Source: Flavobacterium sharifuzzamanii (GTDB lineage: Bacteria; Bacteroidota; Bacteroidia; Flavobacteriales; Flavobacteriaceae). From it: a DNA stretch of 64,000 nucleotides. Below the pieces are notes generated by a model. It saw only the letters and a list, made by a program, of their open reading frames with translations. It was not told the origin of the DNA and searched no databases. The stretch covers positions 62,001 to 126,000 of the forward strand of contig NZ_QJGZ01000041.1 of assembly GCF_003254585.1 (NCBI RefSeq), read 5' to 3'. Both the position numbers and the translations under genes were made by a program. Positions within the stretch are counted from its first letter, which is position 1; each line of letters starts with the position of its first letter. Shown one piece after another: positions 33,905 through 43,403 of this stretch.

Positions 33905-35236
33905 ATGAAAAGAATCCTTCTTATATTTTTGTGCACCATTGGCTTGACTGCCAACGCGCAAACCACTTTAACCCTGAAAGACGCGGTCAATTATGCGCTT
34001 CAGAATAAAGCTGATGCTAAAAAAGCAAAGCTTCAGGTAGAGAATAGTGAGTATCAGATTCAGGAAATACGTTCGAGAGCTTTGCCACAAATTAGTGCAA
34101 ACGGAAGTTTAACGTACAATCCGGTAATTCAGACAACAGTTATTGATGGAGCTGCATTTGGCGCGCCAGGAACTACAATTCAGGCTGCATTTGGACAGAA
34201 ATGGACTTCAACAGGAGGGATTTCTTTAACTCAAGCATTATTTGATCAATCTGTTTTTACAGGTTTAAGAGCTGCAAAAACGACTCGTGAGTTTTATCAA
34301 ATAAATGATCAATTAACAGAAGAGCAAGTTATTGAAAGAGTTGCAAATAACTACTATTCAGTTTATGTGCAAAGAGAAAGACTTATTCTATTAGATAGTA
34401 ATTATGTAAATACACAAAAAGTTCGCGACATCGTTCAAGGTCAATTTAATAATGGTTTGGCTAAAAAAATTGACTTGGATCGTATTATCGTAAAAATGTC
34501 TAACATTGATACAGATCGTCAGCAGGTTAAAAATCAAATCGAATTACAGGAAAATGCATTAAAGTTTTATATGGGTATGCCTATCGAAACTCAAATCGTT
34601 ATGCCAAAAGAAGAATTTGAAGTTGTGCCAGCTGCTTTAACGCAAGAGCCAAATATTGAAAACAGAACAGAATATTTGCTTTTGAAGAAACAAGAAGAAC
34701 TTTTAGTATTCAATAAAAAAGCGGTTGAAGCAGGTTATTATCCTACGCTTTCATTGTCTGCAGGTTACAATTATATCGGACAAGGACCTGAAATGCCTTG
34801 GTTTGCAAAACCAGAAAAAGGAGTGTATTGGTCAGATTTCTCAGCTATTGCTTTAAACTTACATGTGCCAATTTTTACAGGTTTCGGAACTCGTGCAAAA
34901 GTAAGACAGGCTGATGTTCAAATCAGAGAGTTGCAAGAAGACATCAAAGACACAAAACTTTCTCTTGATTTAGATTATAGAAACGCAATGACACAGATTA
35001 ATAATAATCTTGTTACTATTGAAAATCAGAGAGAAAATATGCGTTTGGCGTTAGAAATCTTAGGAAATACCAAAAACAATTACCTTCAAGGTTTAGCATC
35101 TTTAACCGATTTGCTTGATGCAGAAAACGCATCGCTTGAAGCTCAAAATAATTTTACAAGAGCAGTTTTAAATTATAAAATTGCCGAAATATCTCTAATC
35201 AAATCGAAAGGCGAACTTAAATCTCTTACTAAATAA
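33905..35236 (+). CDS. TolC-family outer-membrane efflux protein
   Basis: The 443-residue protein has a signal peptide (about 1-19, ending ANAQ) and the two long-helix repeats of the TolC family (TLKDAVNYALQNKADAKKAK at the start; SLTDLLDAENASLEAQNNF near the end). It forms the outer-membrane channel of the pump encoded by the next two genes, 12 bp downstream. The 93-bp gap to tetR holds a weak imperfect hairpin and no separate promoter that I could identify. Confidence 0.92.
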   Translation: MKRILLIFLCTIGLTANAQTTLTLKDAVNYALQNKADAKKAKLQVENSEYQIQEIRSRALPQISANGSLTYNPVIQTTVIDGAAFGAPGTTIQAAFGQKWTSTGGISLTQALFDQSVFTGLRAAKTTREFYQINDQLTEEQVIERVANNYYSVYVQRERLILLDSNYVNTQKVRDIVQGQFNNGLAKKIDLDRIIVKMSNIDTDRQQVKNQIELQENALKFYMGMPIETQIVMPKEEFEVVPAALTQEPNIENRTEYLLLKKQEELLVFNKKAVEAGYYPTLSLSAGYNYIGQGPEMPWFAKPEKGVYWSDFSAIALNLHVPIFTGFGTRAKVRQADVQIRELQEDIKDTKLSLDLDYRNAMTQINNNLVTIENQRENMRLALEILGNTKNNYLQGLASLTDLLDAENASLEAQNNFTRAVLNYKIAEISLIKSKGELKSLTK

Positions 35237-35248
35237 TAAATTATTACA

Positions 35249-36316
35249 ATGAAGAAAATAATAATAACACTCGTAATCATAATTGTAGCTTTTTTTGGAG
35301 TTAGCTACATTTTAAATAAGAACAAAGCAGAAAACGAAGCGAAAACTGCAATTGTAGCAGAAAAAAACGCAGCAGTTTCTGTAAAAGTGGCTACAGTAAA
35401 AACAGAAGATGTTAACTTAGGTTTTACTGCAAACGGAAACTTCGCACCAATTCAGGAGTTGACTTTCTCTGCTGAAAAATCTGGAAAAGTAATTAGTGTT
35501 TTAGTTAAAGAAGGTGACTATGTAAGAGTAGGTCAAACTCTTTTAACAGTAAGAGGTGATGTTATCAATGTAAACGCTCAAGCAGCTGAAGCAGCATATC
35601 AAAATGCAAAATCTGATTATGCTAGATATGAAAACGCTTTTAAAACTGGCGGTGTTACAAAACAGCAATTAGATCAAGCAAAATTGGCTTTAACTAATGC
35701 TCAATCTAACTATACTCAAGCTAAAATTAATGTTGGAGATACAAGAGTAAAAGCTCCAATTAATGGATACATCAATAAAAAATACATCGAACCAGGATCT
35801 ATTTTAGCTGGAATGCCTGCAACTGCTTTATTTGATATTGTAAATGTTTCTAAATTAAAATTGACTGTTACAGTAAACGAAACTCAAGTTGCTAGTTTAA
35901 AATTAGGACAAACTGTAGACATTACAGCGAGTGTTTATCCTGATAAATCATTTAGCGGAAAAATTACTTTCATCGCTGCAAAAGCAGATGCTTCTTTAAA
36001 TTTCCCTGTAGAAATTGAAATTACAAACAATGCTAACAACGACTTAAAAGCAGGTATGTACGGAACGGCAAACTTTGGTGCTAAGAGCCAAAAACAAAAC
36101 TTGAAAGTGGTTCCTAGAAATGCATTTGTTGGTAGTGTGAGCAGTAATGAAATTTTTGTTGTAGAAAACGGTGTTGCTAAATTAAGAAAAGTAGTAGCAG
36201 GAAGAATTTTAGGAGATAAAGTTGAAATCATTAATGGTTTAAATGACGGAGAAACTGTAATTGTTACGGGTCAAATCAACTTACAAGACGGAAATACAGT
36301 AGAAATTATTAAATAA
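35249..36316 (+). CDS. RND efflux periplasmic adaptor (membrane fusion protein)
   Basis: The 355-residue protein has one N-terminal membrane anchor (3-22), a barrel-sandwich/lipoyl hybrid split around a short helical hairpin (EKSGKVISVLVKEGDYVRVGQ and RVKAPINGYINKKYIEPGS), a beta-barrel and a C-terminal membrane-proximal domain. It links the inner-membrane RND transporter to the TolC-like channel. It is followed by a heptamer-repeat gap before the pump gene. Confidence 0.92.
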   Translation: MKKIIITLVIIIVAFFGVSYILNKNKAENEAKTAIVAEKNAAVSVKVATVKTEDVNLGFTANGNFAPIQELTFSAEKSGKVISVLVKEGDYVRVGQTLLTVRGDVINVNAQAAEAAYQNAKSDYARYENAFKTGGVTKQQLDQAKLALTNAQSNYTQAKINVGDTRVKAPINGYINKKYIEPGSILAGMPATALFDIVNVSKLKLTVTVNETQVASLKLGQTVDITASVYPDKSFSGKITFIAAKADASLNFPVEIEITNNANNDLKAGMYGTANFGAKSQKQNLKVVPRNAFVGSVSSNEIFVVENGVAKLRKVVAGRILGDKVEIINGLNDGETVIVTGQINLQDGNTVEIIK

Positions 36317-36326
36317 TTGTACCGCT

Positions 36327-36395
36327 TTAAGCCGTAAGCCATAAGCTTTAAGCCTTTCAAAAAAGCCTAAAGCCTACAGCGTATAGCCTATAGCC
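36327..36395. repeat. Heptamer repeat element between MFP and RND genes
   Basis: Four 7-bp words of TTAAGCC/GTAAGCC type (327-354) and, one base out of register, five of TAAAGCC/TATAGCC type (361-395). Unlike the other elements the two arms are direct, not inverted. It lies wholly within the 92-bp gap. Confidence 0.75.
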
Positions 36396-36408
36396 TAAAA
36401 CAAAATAT

Positions 36409-39400
36409 ATGAAATTAGCCGAAATATCCATAAAACGTCCGTCGTTAGTAATTGTATTGTTTACAATTCTGACACTAGGTGGATTGTTCAGTTACAGCCA
36501 GTTAGGCTACGAGCTGATCCCAAAATTCGAAACCAACGTAATTACGGTTTCAACTGTATATCCTGGAGCTTCTCCGAGTGAGGTTGAAAATACAGTAACA
36601 AAGAAAATTGAAGATGCGATTGCATCTCTTGAAAATATTAAGAAAATCGATTCGAAATCTTACGAGAGTCTTTCGATTGTATCGATCACATTGACTTCAA
36701 ACGCGAATGTTGATATTTCGATGAATGATGCTCAGCGTAAAATCAATGCGATTTTGAGTGACTTACCAGATGATGCAGATCCGCCGTCATTGACTAAATT
36801 CTCTTTGAGTGATTTACCAATTATGACGCTTGGTGCGAATGGTAAAATGGACGAAGCAGCGTTTTATGATTTGATCGATAAAAAGATTGCCCCAGTTTTA
36901 TCTCGTGTACAAGGGGTTGCTCAGGTAAACATTATTGGTGGTCAAGAGCGTGAGATTCAGGTGAATCTTGATGCAGTAAAAATGCAAGGTTACGGACTTT
37001 CTGTTCCGCAAGTTCAGCAGACAATTTTAAGTTCTAACTTAGATTTCCCAACGGGTAACATTCAAACTCGTAACCAAAAAATCTTAATCCGTTTAGCGGG
37101 TAAATATAAAAATGTTGATGAATTAAGAAACTTAGTAGTTTCTTCTCAAAACGGAATTCAAATTCGTTTGGGAGAAATTGCAGATGTTCAGGATACACAA
37201 AAAATCGCAGAGAAAATTGCGCGTGTAGATCAAAAAAGTGCAATTGTACTTCAAATTGTAAAACAATCAGATGCCAATGCCGTAGCGGTAAGTGAGCAAT
37301 TGATTAAAACAATTAAAACTTTAGAGAACGATTACAAATCGGCTCAATTAAAATTAGAAGTAGCAAAAGATAGTACTGTCTTTACTCTTGAAGCAGCAGA
37401 TTCAGTTGTACACGATTTATTAATTGCAGTTATTCTGGTAGCATTTGTAATGTTGTTCTTCTTGCACAGTATTAGAAACTCATTGATCGTAATGGTATCT
37501 ATTCCTGCATCTTTGATTGCAACATTTATTGGAATTTATTTATTAGGTTACACGCTTAACTTAATGTCTTTACTTGGTTTATCTCTTGTTGTAGGTATTC
37601 TTGTGGATGACGCGATTGTGGTATTGGAGAATATTTATCGACATATGGAGATGGGTAAAAGCCGAATTCGTGCCGCTTATGATGGTACTGCCGAAATTGG
37701 TGCAACCGTAACTTCGATTACATTAGTAATTGTGGTGGTGTTCTTGCCAATCGCAATGAGTACAGGATTAGTATCGAACATTATTACACAGTTCTGTGTT
37801 ACGGTAATTATTTCTACAATGTTCTCGTTATTGGCTTCATTTACAATTATTCCATGGTTATCTTCTCGTTTTGGAAAACTAGAGCATATTGAAGGTAAAA
37901 ATCTTTTTGGAAAAATTATTCTTGGATTTGAGAGCTACTTAACTCGTTTTACTGACTGGGTATCTCACTTATTAAACTGGTGTTTAGATCACTACATTAA
38001 AACAATGGTTGTTATTGTTGTAATGTTCTTTGGTACAATCTTCTGGTTAATGGGAGGCGGATATATTGGAGGGGAGTTCTTCGCATCATCTGATAGTGGT
38101 GAGTTCTTAGTACAAATTGAGATGCCAAAAGACGCTTCGCTAGAGCAGACAAACTTTATGACGCAAAAAGCAGAAGCTTTCTTAAAAGGAGAGAAATATG
38201 TTTTCAGCCAGATTACAACAGTTGGTCAAACCAGTGAAGGTTTAGGAGCAGCTCAGGCAACAGCATACAAAGCAGAGATTGACGTTAAAATGATCGATCA
38301 AAAAGATCGTACAGATGACGCGAATGTATATGCAGCAAAAGTAAAACGTAAACTAGAAAAAGTTTTAGTTGGAGCAAAAGTAAAAACAGTTCCTGTAGGT
38401 ATCTTGGGTACTGCTGAGGATGCAACTTTAGGTTTGATCGTAACAGGTCCAAACGTAGAAAGTGCCATGAAATTTGCTAAACTTGCTGAAGCTGAATTAC
38501 GTACTATTCCTGGAACAACTGAGATTAAATTAACAGTTGAGGATGGAAACCCTGAGATCAACGTTCAGGTTGATAGAGATAAAATGGCCGCTTTAGGATT
38601 AACACTTCAAACAGTTGGTTTAACCATGCAGACTGCTTATAGTGGTAATACAGACGGTAAATTTAGAGCAGGTGAATATGAATATGACATCAACATTAAA
38701 TACAACGAATTTGATAGAAAAAACATCACAGACGTTAGTAATTTGATTTTCATCAACAATGCAGGTCAGCAGATTAAATTAAACCAATTCGCAACAATTA
38801 CAGAAGGTTCTGGACCAAGTAAATTAGAGCGTAGAGATAAAACAGCTTCTGTAACCGTACAAGGTCAGAACGTTGGGGTTCCAGCGGGAACAATCGTTCA
38901 GCAATGGCAGGCGAAATTAGATAAATTGCAAAAACCAACAGGAGTAAATTACATCTGGGGTGGTGACCAAGAGAATCAATCAGAAGGATTTGGTACTTTA
39001 GGAATCGCATTATTAGCCGCTATTATTTTGGTTTACCTTGTAATGGTTGGATTATATGACAGTTTCGTTCACCCGTTTGTCGTATTATTTGCTATCCCAC
39101 TTTCGTTCATTGGAGTTTTATTTGCACTGGCACTAACAAACAATACCTTAAATATTTTTACCATCTTAGGGGTAATTATGTTGATTGGTCTTGTGTGTAA
39201 GAATGCGATCATGCTTGTCGATTATACCAATCAGCGTAGAGCAGCTGGAGAATCTATCAGAAATGCCTTGATCCAAGCAAACCACGCTCGTTTACGTCCG
39301 ATCTTGATGACGACGATTGCGATGGTATTTGGTATGTTCCCAATTGCATTAGCATCTGGAGCAGGAGCAGAATGGAAAAATGGATTGGCATGGGTAATTA

Positions 39401-39585
39401 TTGGAGGTTTGATTTCTTCATTATTCCTTACGTTAATCGTGGTTCCTGTAATCTATGATATTATGGAGAAAATCATTAGAAAATTCTCTAAAGGTGAAAA
39501 AATCGACTATGAAGCAGAAATGCATGCTGATTATACACCAACAGAATTAAGTGAAGATGGTTTTAATCCTAAACACACCCATTAA
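36409..39585 (+). CDS. RND multidrug efflux transporter (HAE-1 type)
   Basis: The 1058-residue inner-membrane pump has the classic plan of 12 helices and two large periplasmic loops. VVGILVDDAIVVLENIYRHM in helix 4 carries the paired aspartates of the proton relay typical of the hydrophobe/amphiphile (HAE-1) branch, and GLVCKNAIMLVDYTNQRRAAG in helix 10 the conserved lysine. With the adaptor and TolC-like gene it makes a tripartite drug exporter under probable TetR control. Confidence 0.94.
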   Translation: MKLAEISIKRPSLVIVLFTILTLGGLFSYSQLGYELIPKFETNVITVSTVYPGASPSEVENTVTKKIEDAIASLENIKKIDSKSYESLSIVSITLTSNANVDISMNDAQRKINAILSDLPDDADPPSLTKFSLSDLPIMTLGANGKMDEAAFYDLIDKKIAPVLSRVQGVAQVNIIGGQEREIQVNLDAVKMQGYGLSVPQVQQTILSSNLDFPTGNIQTRNQKILIRLAGKYKNVDELRNLVVSSQNGIQIRLGEIADVQDTQKIAEKIARVDQKSAIVLQIVKQSDANAVAVSEQLIKTIKTLENDYKSAQLKLEVAKDSTVFTLEAADSVVHDLLIAVILVAFVMLFFLHSIRNSLIVMVSIPASLIATFIGIYLLGYTLNLMSLLGLSLVVGILVDDAIVVLENIYRHMEMGKSRIRAAYDGTAEIGATVTSITLVIVVVFLPIAMSTGLVSNIITQFCVTVIISTMFSLLASFTIIPWLSSRFGKLEHIEGKNLFGKIILGFESYLTRFTDWVSHLLNWCLDHYIKTMVVIVVMFFGTIFWLMGGGYIGGEFFASSDSGEFLVQIEMPKDASLEQTNFMTQKAEAFLKGEKYVFSQITTVGQTSEGLGAAQATAYKAEIDVKMIDQKDRTDDANVYAAKVKRKLEKVLVGAKVKTVPVGILGTAEDATLGLIVTGPNVESAMKFAKLAEAELRTIPGTTEIKLTVEDGNPEINVQVDRDKMAALGLTLQTVGLTMQTAYSGNTDGKFRAGEYEYDINIKYNEFDRKNITDVSNLIFINNAGQQIKLNQFATITEGSGPSKLERRDKTASVTVQGQNVGVPAGTIVQQWQAKLDKLQKPTGVNYIWGGDQENQSEGFGTLGIALLAAIILVYLVMVGLYDSFVHPFVVLFAIPLSFIGVLFALALTNNTLNIFTILGVIMLIGLVCKNAIMLVDYTNQRRAAGESIRNALIQANHARLRPILMTTIAMVFGMFPIALASGAGAEWKNGLAWVIIGGLISSLFLTLIVVPVIYDIMEKIIRKFSKGEKIDYEAEMHADYTPTELSEDGFNPKHTH

Positions 39586-39603
39586 TAGTTTTAATTTTTG
39601 ATA

Positions 39604-39635
39604 GTGAAATTCCGAGCCCGAATTCGGAATTTCAC
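39604..39635 (+). terminator. Hairpin after the RND operon
   Basis: A perfect 12-bp stem (GTGAAATTCCGA, 39604-39615, with 39624-39635) lies 18 bp beyond the pump stop codon. It lacks a T run of its own but is followed at once by the next hairpin, which has one. Confidence 0.65.
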
Positions 39636-39640
39636 CATAA

Positions 39641-39680
39641 AAATCCCAGATTCCTTCAAATTGGAATTTGGGATTTTTTT
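39641..39680 (+). terminator. Heptamer hairpin acting as terminator
   Basis: A 14-bp stem with one G-U pair (39641-39654 with 39663-39676) runs into a T tract. The arms are also in 7-bp register (AAATCCC, AGATTCC, then TGGAATT, TGGGATT), so this looks like a heptamer element serving as transcription terminator. The same word family occurs at 39891-39911 and 56642-56706. Confidence 0.75.
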
Positions 39681-39693
39681 ATTAGTATTAGAA

Positions 39694-39767
39694 TATAGCC
39701 CGTGGTTTCAACCACGGGAGACGTATTTATATGCATTGTATACCCGTGGTTGAAACTACGTGCTATA
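39694..39767. repeat. REP-like doublet (two inverted palindromic units)
   Basis: Two 25-bp units (39694-39718 and 39743-39767) are inverted with 23 of 25 positions matching. The left unit is itself a perfect 9-bp hairpin (CCCGTGGTT, 2-nt loop); the right unit has two mismatches. This is the structure of a BIME/REP pair mobilised by RAYT-type transposases. No such transposase is in the window. Confidence 0.7.
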
Positions 39768-39808
39768 TTGATAAAATGATGAATATTTCAGCAGATTTAT
39801 TTAAAAAA

Positions 39809-39911
39809 ATCTGCGTTTATCTGCTTAAATCTTTTTTAAATCTGCGTGAAAAAATATACCAGTTTTTAATAATTCAGCACCAAATTTTTCAAATTGGAAT
39901 TTGGGATTTTT
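39809..39911. repeat. 10-bp tandem repeat and partial heptamer arm
   Basis: ATCTGCGTTT, ATCTGCTTAA and ATCTTTTTTA are in 10-bp register (39809-39838), followed after one base by ATCTGCGTG. At 39891-39911 are three heptamers (AAATTGG, AATTTGG, GATTTTT) of the family seen at 39641. The 402-bp gap between the RND and MFS genes thus holds only repeats; no gene is credible in it. Confidence 0.6.
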
Positions 39912-39987
39912 TTTATCCCGAATTAAAAAGATCGTATTAAAAAATGTCAGCTTTTTCGTTTATTTGCATCACCTTACAAAAAATATT

Positions 39988-41223
39988 ATGCTACAAAAAG
40001 ATAAGTCAGCAGCAATTGGTTTTATTTTTATAACCATGTTAATAGACATTACAGGATGGGGAATTATTATTCCTGTAATACCAAAATTAATCGAAGAATT
40101 GATTCATGGAGACATCAGCGAAGCGGCAAAAATTGGCGGCTGGTTAACTTTCGCGTATGCGATAACTCAGTTTGTATTTGCTCCCGTTATTGGAAATTTG
40201 AGCGATAAATTCGGAAGAAGACCAATTATCTTGATTTCCCTTTTGGGATTTTCATTAGATTATCTTTTATTAGCATTTTCACCAACTATTATCTGGCTTT
40301 TCATCGGAAGAATTATCGCTGGAGTTACCGGTGCCAGTATTACAACTGCATCAGCTTATATAGCCGATGTTAGTACGCCCGAAAACAGAGCTAAAAACTT
40401 TGGTTTAGTAGGTGCAGCTTTCGGATTAGGTTTTATCATCGGACCAGTTATTGGTGGACTTTTAGGTCAATACGGATCTAGAGTTCCTTTTTATGCAGCA
40501 GCAGTTTTGTGTATGCTGAATTTCCTTTACGGATTTTTCATTCTGCCAGAATCACTTAAAAAAGAAAACCGCAGACCTTTTGACTGGAAACGTGCCAATC
40601 CAATTGGAGCTATTTTAGGATTAAGAAAACATCCAACACTAATCGGATTAATTGTTGCTATCTTTTTACTTTATGTTGGTTCTCATGCTGTACAAAGCAA
40701 CTGGAGTTTCTTCACCATTTATCAATTCAATTGGGATGAAAGAATGATCGGAATCTCGTTAGGAATAATCGGTTTATTGGTTGGAGTGGTACAAGGAGGA
40801 TTAGTTCGTTACATCAACCCGAAAATTGGAAATGAGAAAAGCATTTACATTGGTTTAGCTTTATATACAATCGGAATGCTCTTGTTTGCTTTTGCAACAG
40901 AAAGCTGGATGATGTTTGTCTTCCTAATTCCGTATTGCCTTGGCGGAATTGCTGGCCCAGCATTGCAATCTGTTGTAGCGAGTAAAGTAGCACCAAGCGA
41001 ACAAGGAGAAATTCAAGGAACTTTAACTAGTTTAATGAGCGCTTCTTCAATTATTGGTCCGCCAATGATGGCCAATACATTTTACTTTTTCACTCATGAC
41101 GATGCGCCTTTTAAATTTGCAGGAGCGCCTTTTATTTTAGGAGGAGTTTTAATGTTGCTGAGTACAGTTGTAGCTTATTTTTCGTTGAAAAAACATGCAG
41201 TTCCGAAAACAGAAATGGAATAG
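39988..41223 (+). CDS. MFS transporter, TetA-like drug/H+ antiporter
   Basis: The 411-residue product has 12 predicted helices with the MFS motif A (GNLSDKFGRRPIIL) and motif C-like stretch GAAFGLGFIIGPVIGGLLG of 12- or 14-helix antiporters, closest in style to the TCR/Tet family. The start at 39988 (MLQKDKSA) is chosen because the 29 in-frame codons upstream derive from intergenic repeat. The substrate cannot be told from sequence and clinical tetracycline resistance should not be assumed. It is monocistronic. Confidence 0.88.
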   Translation: MLQKDKSAAIGFIFITMLIDITGWGIIIPVIPKLIEELIHGDISEAAKIGGWLTFAYAITQFVFAPVIGNLSDKFGRRPIILISLLGFSLDYLLLAFSPTIIWLFIGRIIAGVTGASITTASAYIADVSTPENRAKNFGLVGAAFGLGFIIGPVIGGLLGQYGSRVPFYAAAVLCMLNFLYGFFILPESLKKENRRPFDWKRANPIGAILGLRKHPTLIGLIVAIFLLYVGSHAVQSNWSFFTIYQFNWDERMIGISLGIIGLLVGVVQGGLVRYINPKIGNEKSIYIGLALYTIGMLLFAFATESWMMFVFLIPYCLGGIAGPALQSVVASKVAPSEQGEIQGTLTSLMSASSIIGPPMMANTFYFFTHDDAPFKFAGAPFILGGVLMLLSTVVAYFSLKKHAVPKTEME

Positions 41224-41244
41224 TAAAAGATATATTTTAAAATA

Positions 41245-41281
41245 AAAAAAGCCTTCATAAATTAAATATGAAGGCTTTTTT
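41245..41281. terminator. Bidirectional terminator between convergent genes
   Basis: A perfect 15-bp stem (41245-41259 with 41267-41281, core GCCTTCATA) with flanking A and T tracts sits between the stop codons of the convergent MFS and T9SS genes. Confidence 0.9.
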
Positions 41282-41292
41282 GTGATGAAGTT

Positions 41293-43284
41293 TTATTCTT
41301 TAATAAATTTCAGTGCTTTTTCTTTTCCGTCTGATTTTATATTTAGAATGTACATTCCTTTTATGAGATTGCTTAAATCAATTTCACTATGCGTATTATT
41401 TACTTTTTGAAATAAAATAGATTGTCCTGAAACAGAGAAAATCTGAATGTTTTCAATAACTGTTTTGTTTTTGATTGATAAAATATTTTTCACAGGATTA
41501 GGATAAAACTGAAATTCAGTCAAATCAAAATCTGGAGTAGAAAGCGAACTGTTTAATTTAGCCGTTACAGCAAGACGTTCTTTACTCTCGATTCCGTTTA
41601 TTGTTTGTGAGGCATAATACGTTACGCCATCAACCAAAACCGTAGACAATGGTAAAGAGGGTTCTATGGCAACTTTACTTGTTTTTCCGGTTGGAGAAGT
41701 TCCGGGTCTACTGTACCATTTAATGTTTTGACCATTAATAACAAGATCGCCTAAAGTTTGCCCAGATTTAAATTCTAAAACCATTTCTTTTTTACCATCT
41801 ATTAAAGGCGCTGGCGGATTGACCGTTATAAACAGCAATGTTATGCATCCTTTTTCATCGATGGCCATCACTTCATGATCTCCATAACTTACGTTTGTGA
41901 ACACATTATTAGATTTTCGATCAAAAGAATCCATCTGATATAAATAATTGCCATTTCCTCCAGTAGCATTTATAGTTATTGTTTGATTTTCAATACTTGC
42001 TGTTACAACTAATGGAGAAGGCTGACTTATATGAATAAGCGATGATTTTATACTGCAATTAGCACCATCGGTAACATCAACAGTATAATCTCCAGCGCTT
42101 AAATACTCAAAAATATTAGACGATTGTTGGTTTTTTAGTGCGGTGCCAGCAGCATTTCTAAGTAAATATTTGTACGGAAAAATACCGCCTGTTACATTTA
42201 CTTGAATTGATCCTTCTGATGAGTAAGGACAAATTGCATCTTTCTTGACAATATCTAAAGCTAATGGTTTATATTGATTAATAACACAAATTAAATTACT
42301 AATACAGCCATTATCATCTTTTATACTTAAAGGGTACTCGCCGGGTTCTAAATTGGTAAAAACATAATTGCTTGTTTGGTTAGACACATAGGATGTTCCT
42401 TCTATGGAGAACATATAAGGCGATTTTCCTCCTTGTGCTTTAATTGTAATGGAACCTTTAGCACTGCAAGTTGCAGGAGTTATATCAGCAGTTAAAGATA
42501 AAGTAGATTTATATTGATTGACCGTAACTGTTGTTGAAGCAGTACATCCCATTTGATCTTTTACATACACAGTTTGAGTTCCCGCTTTTAATTCGCTTGA
42601 AGTATTTGAATTGGAATAATTTGTACCGTCAAAAGAGTAAGTATAAACAGATGTTCCTCCAATTCCTGTAATTGTAACAATGTCTTTATCTCCACAGTTA
42701 ACCCCTTCAGTTACAATTGCATTTGCTTTTAAAGGTATATAAGGTTTAACCTGAACAAAAACAGGAATGTCAGTTTTACAATTGTAAGAATCTTTTATTA
42801 GAATAGTGTAATCGCCAGGCTCTAGATAAAATTGCCTGTTAGCAAGATATGTCTGTCCATAATCTAACGAATAGCTAAAATTTTGACTCGCGCCTGGCAG
42901 AACTGAAACTAATTGAATTCTTGTTCGAGGTTCATTACAGTCAGGATTTATTGTTAAAGCCACAATCTGCTCAGTAGGATAGAAGATTAATTGAAAGAAA
43001 TTTGTTGTAATAGTGCCTTTATTGTTTATTCTCGCATAAACTGTTTGTGATTGAGGCGATACAAAGGCAGTTGGATCTTGAATTGGACTTGTATTAGTAT
43101 CAGCGTCATTAAGACTTAAATGGTAACTTACTGTAGTTTCGTTAGGATTTAAGTTACCGATTAATTCAGCATTTCGAGTCGTTAAATTAAATATAGGATA
43201 TGTTTGACATCCCGAAAGAGGGCTAATCTGTGCAAAAAATATAGTAGGCAATAAAAAAAGAAAACAAAGTAGAGTTTTTTTCAT
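41293..43284 (-). CDS. Secreted T9SS cargo protein with SprB-like repeats
   Basis: The 663-residue product has a signal peptide (MKKTLLCFLFLL, ending FFAQ), several SprB-type repeats of about 85 residues (each with a G-G-x-x-x-Y-x-Y/F-S strand and a D-x-x-GC motif such as YVKDQMGCTAS and SIKDDNGCIS) and a C-terminal type A sorting domain (FYPNPVKNILSI to KALKFIKE). It would be exported through the type IX system and held or released at the cell surface. The start at 43284 is chosen for the signal peptide. It follows the retropepsin gene by 120 bp. Confidence 0.9.
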   Translation of the reverse strand: MKKTLLCFLFLLPTIFFAQISPLSGCQTYPIFNLTTRNAELIGNLNPNETTVSYHLSLNDADTNTSPIQDPTAFVSPQSQTVYARINNKGTITTNFFQLIFYPTEQIVALTINPDCNEPRTRIQLVSVLPGASQNFSYSLDYGQTYLANRQFYLEPGDYTILIKDSYNCKTDIPVFVQVKPYIPLKANAIVTEGVNCGDKDIVTITGIGGTSVYTYSFDGTNYSNSNTSSELKAGTQTVYVKDQMGCTASTTVTVNQYKSTLSLTADITPATCSAKGSITIKAQGGKSPYMFSIEGTSYVSNQTSNYVFTNLEPGEYPLSIKDDNGCISNLICVINQYKPLALDIVKKDAICPYSSEGSIQVNVTGGIFPYKYLLRNAAGTALKNQQSSNIFEYLSAGDYTVDVTDGANCSIKSSLIHISQPSPLVVTASIENQTITINATGGNGNYLYQMDSFDRKSNNVFTNVSYGDHEVMAIDEKGCITLLFITVNPPAPLIDGKKEMVLEFKSGQTLGDLVINGQNIKWYSRPGTSPTGKTSKVAIEPSLPLSTVLVDGVTYYASQTINGIESKERLAVTAKLNSSLSTPDFDLTEFQFYPNPVKNILSIKNKTVIENIQIFSVSGQSILFQKVNNTHSEIDLSNLIKGMYILNIKSDGKEKALKFIKE

Positions 43285-43403
43285 AAGTATAGATTTGTTA
43301 AAATAGCGCAACAAATATAATAAAAAACCTAGCCTTTGAATATTATAGTACAAATATTGTTAAAATTACGGTTTCCCGTAAAAAAATGCGTTTTTTTAAA
43401 GTC

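Noticed and set aside
39731..39940. A 69-codon frame after the RND operon
   Set aside because: It covers half of the REP-like doublet and the 10-bp repeats, so its length comes from repeat sequence and not from selection.
39988..41223. MFS gene as an acquired tetracycline-resistance determinant
   Set aside because: Similarity is only to the general TCR/Tet family, and the base composition is like its neighbours; no mobile-element genes flank it.
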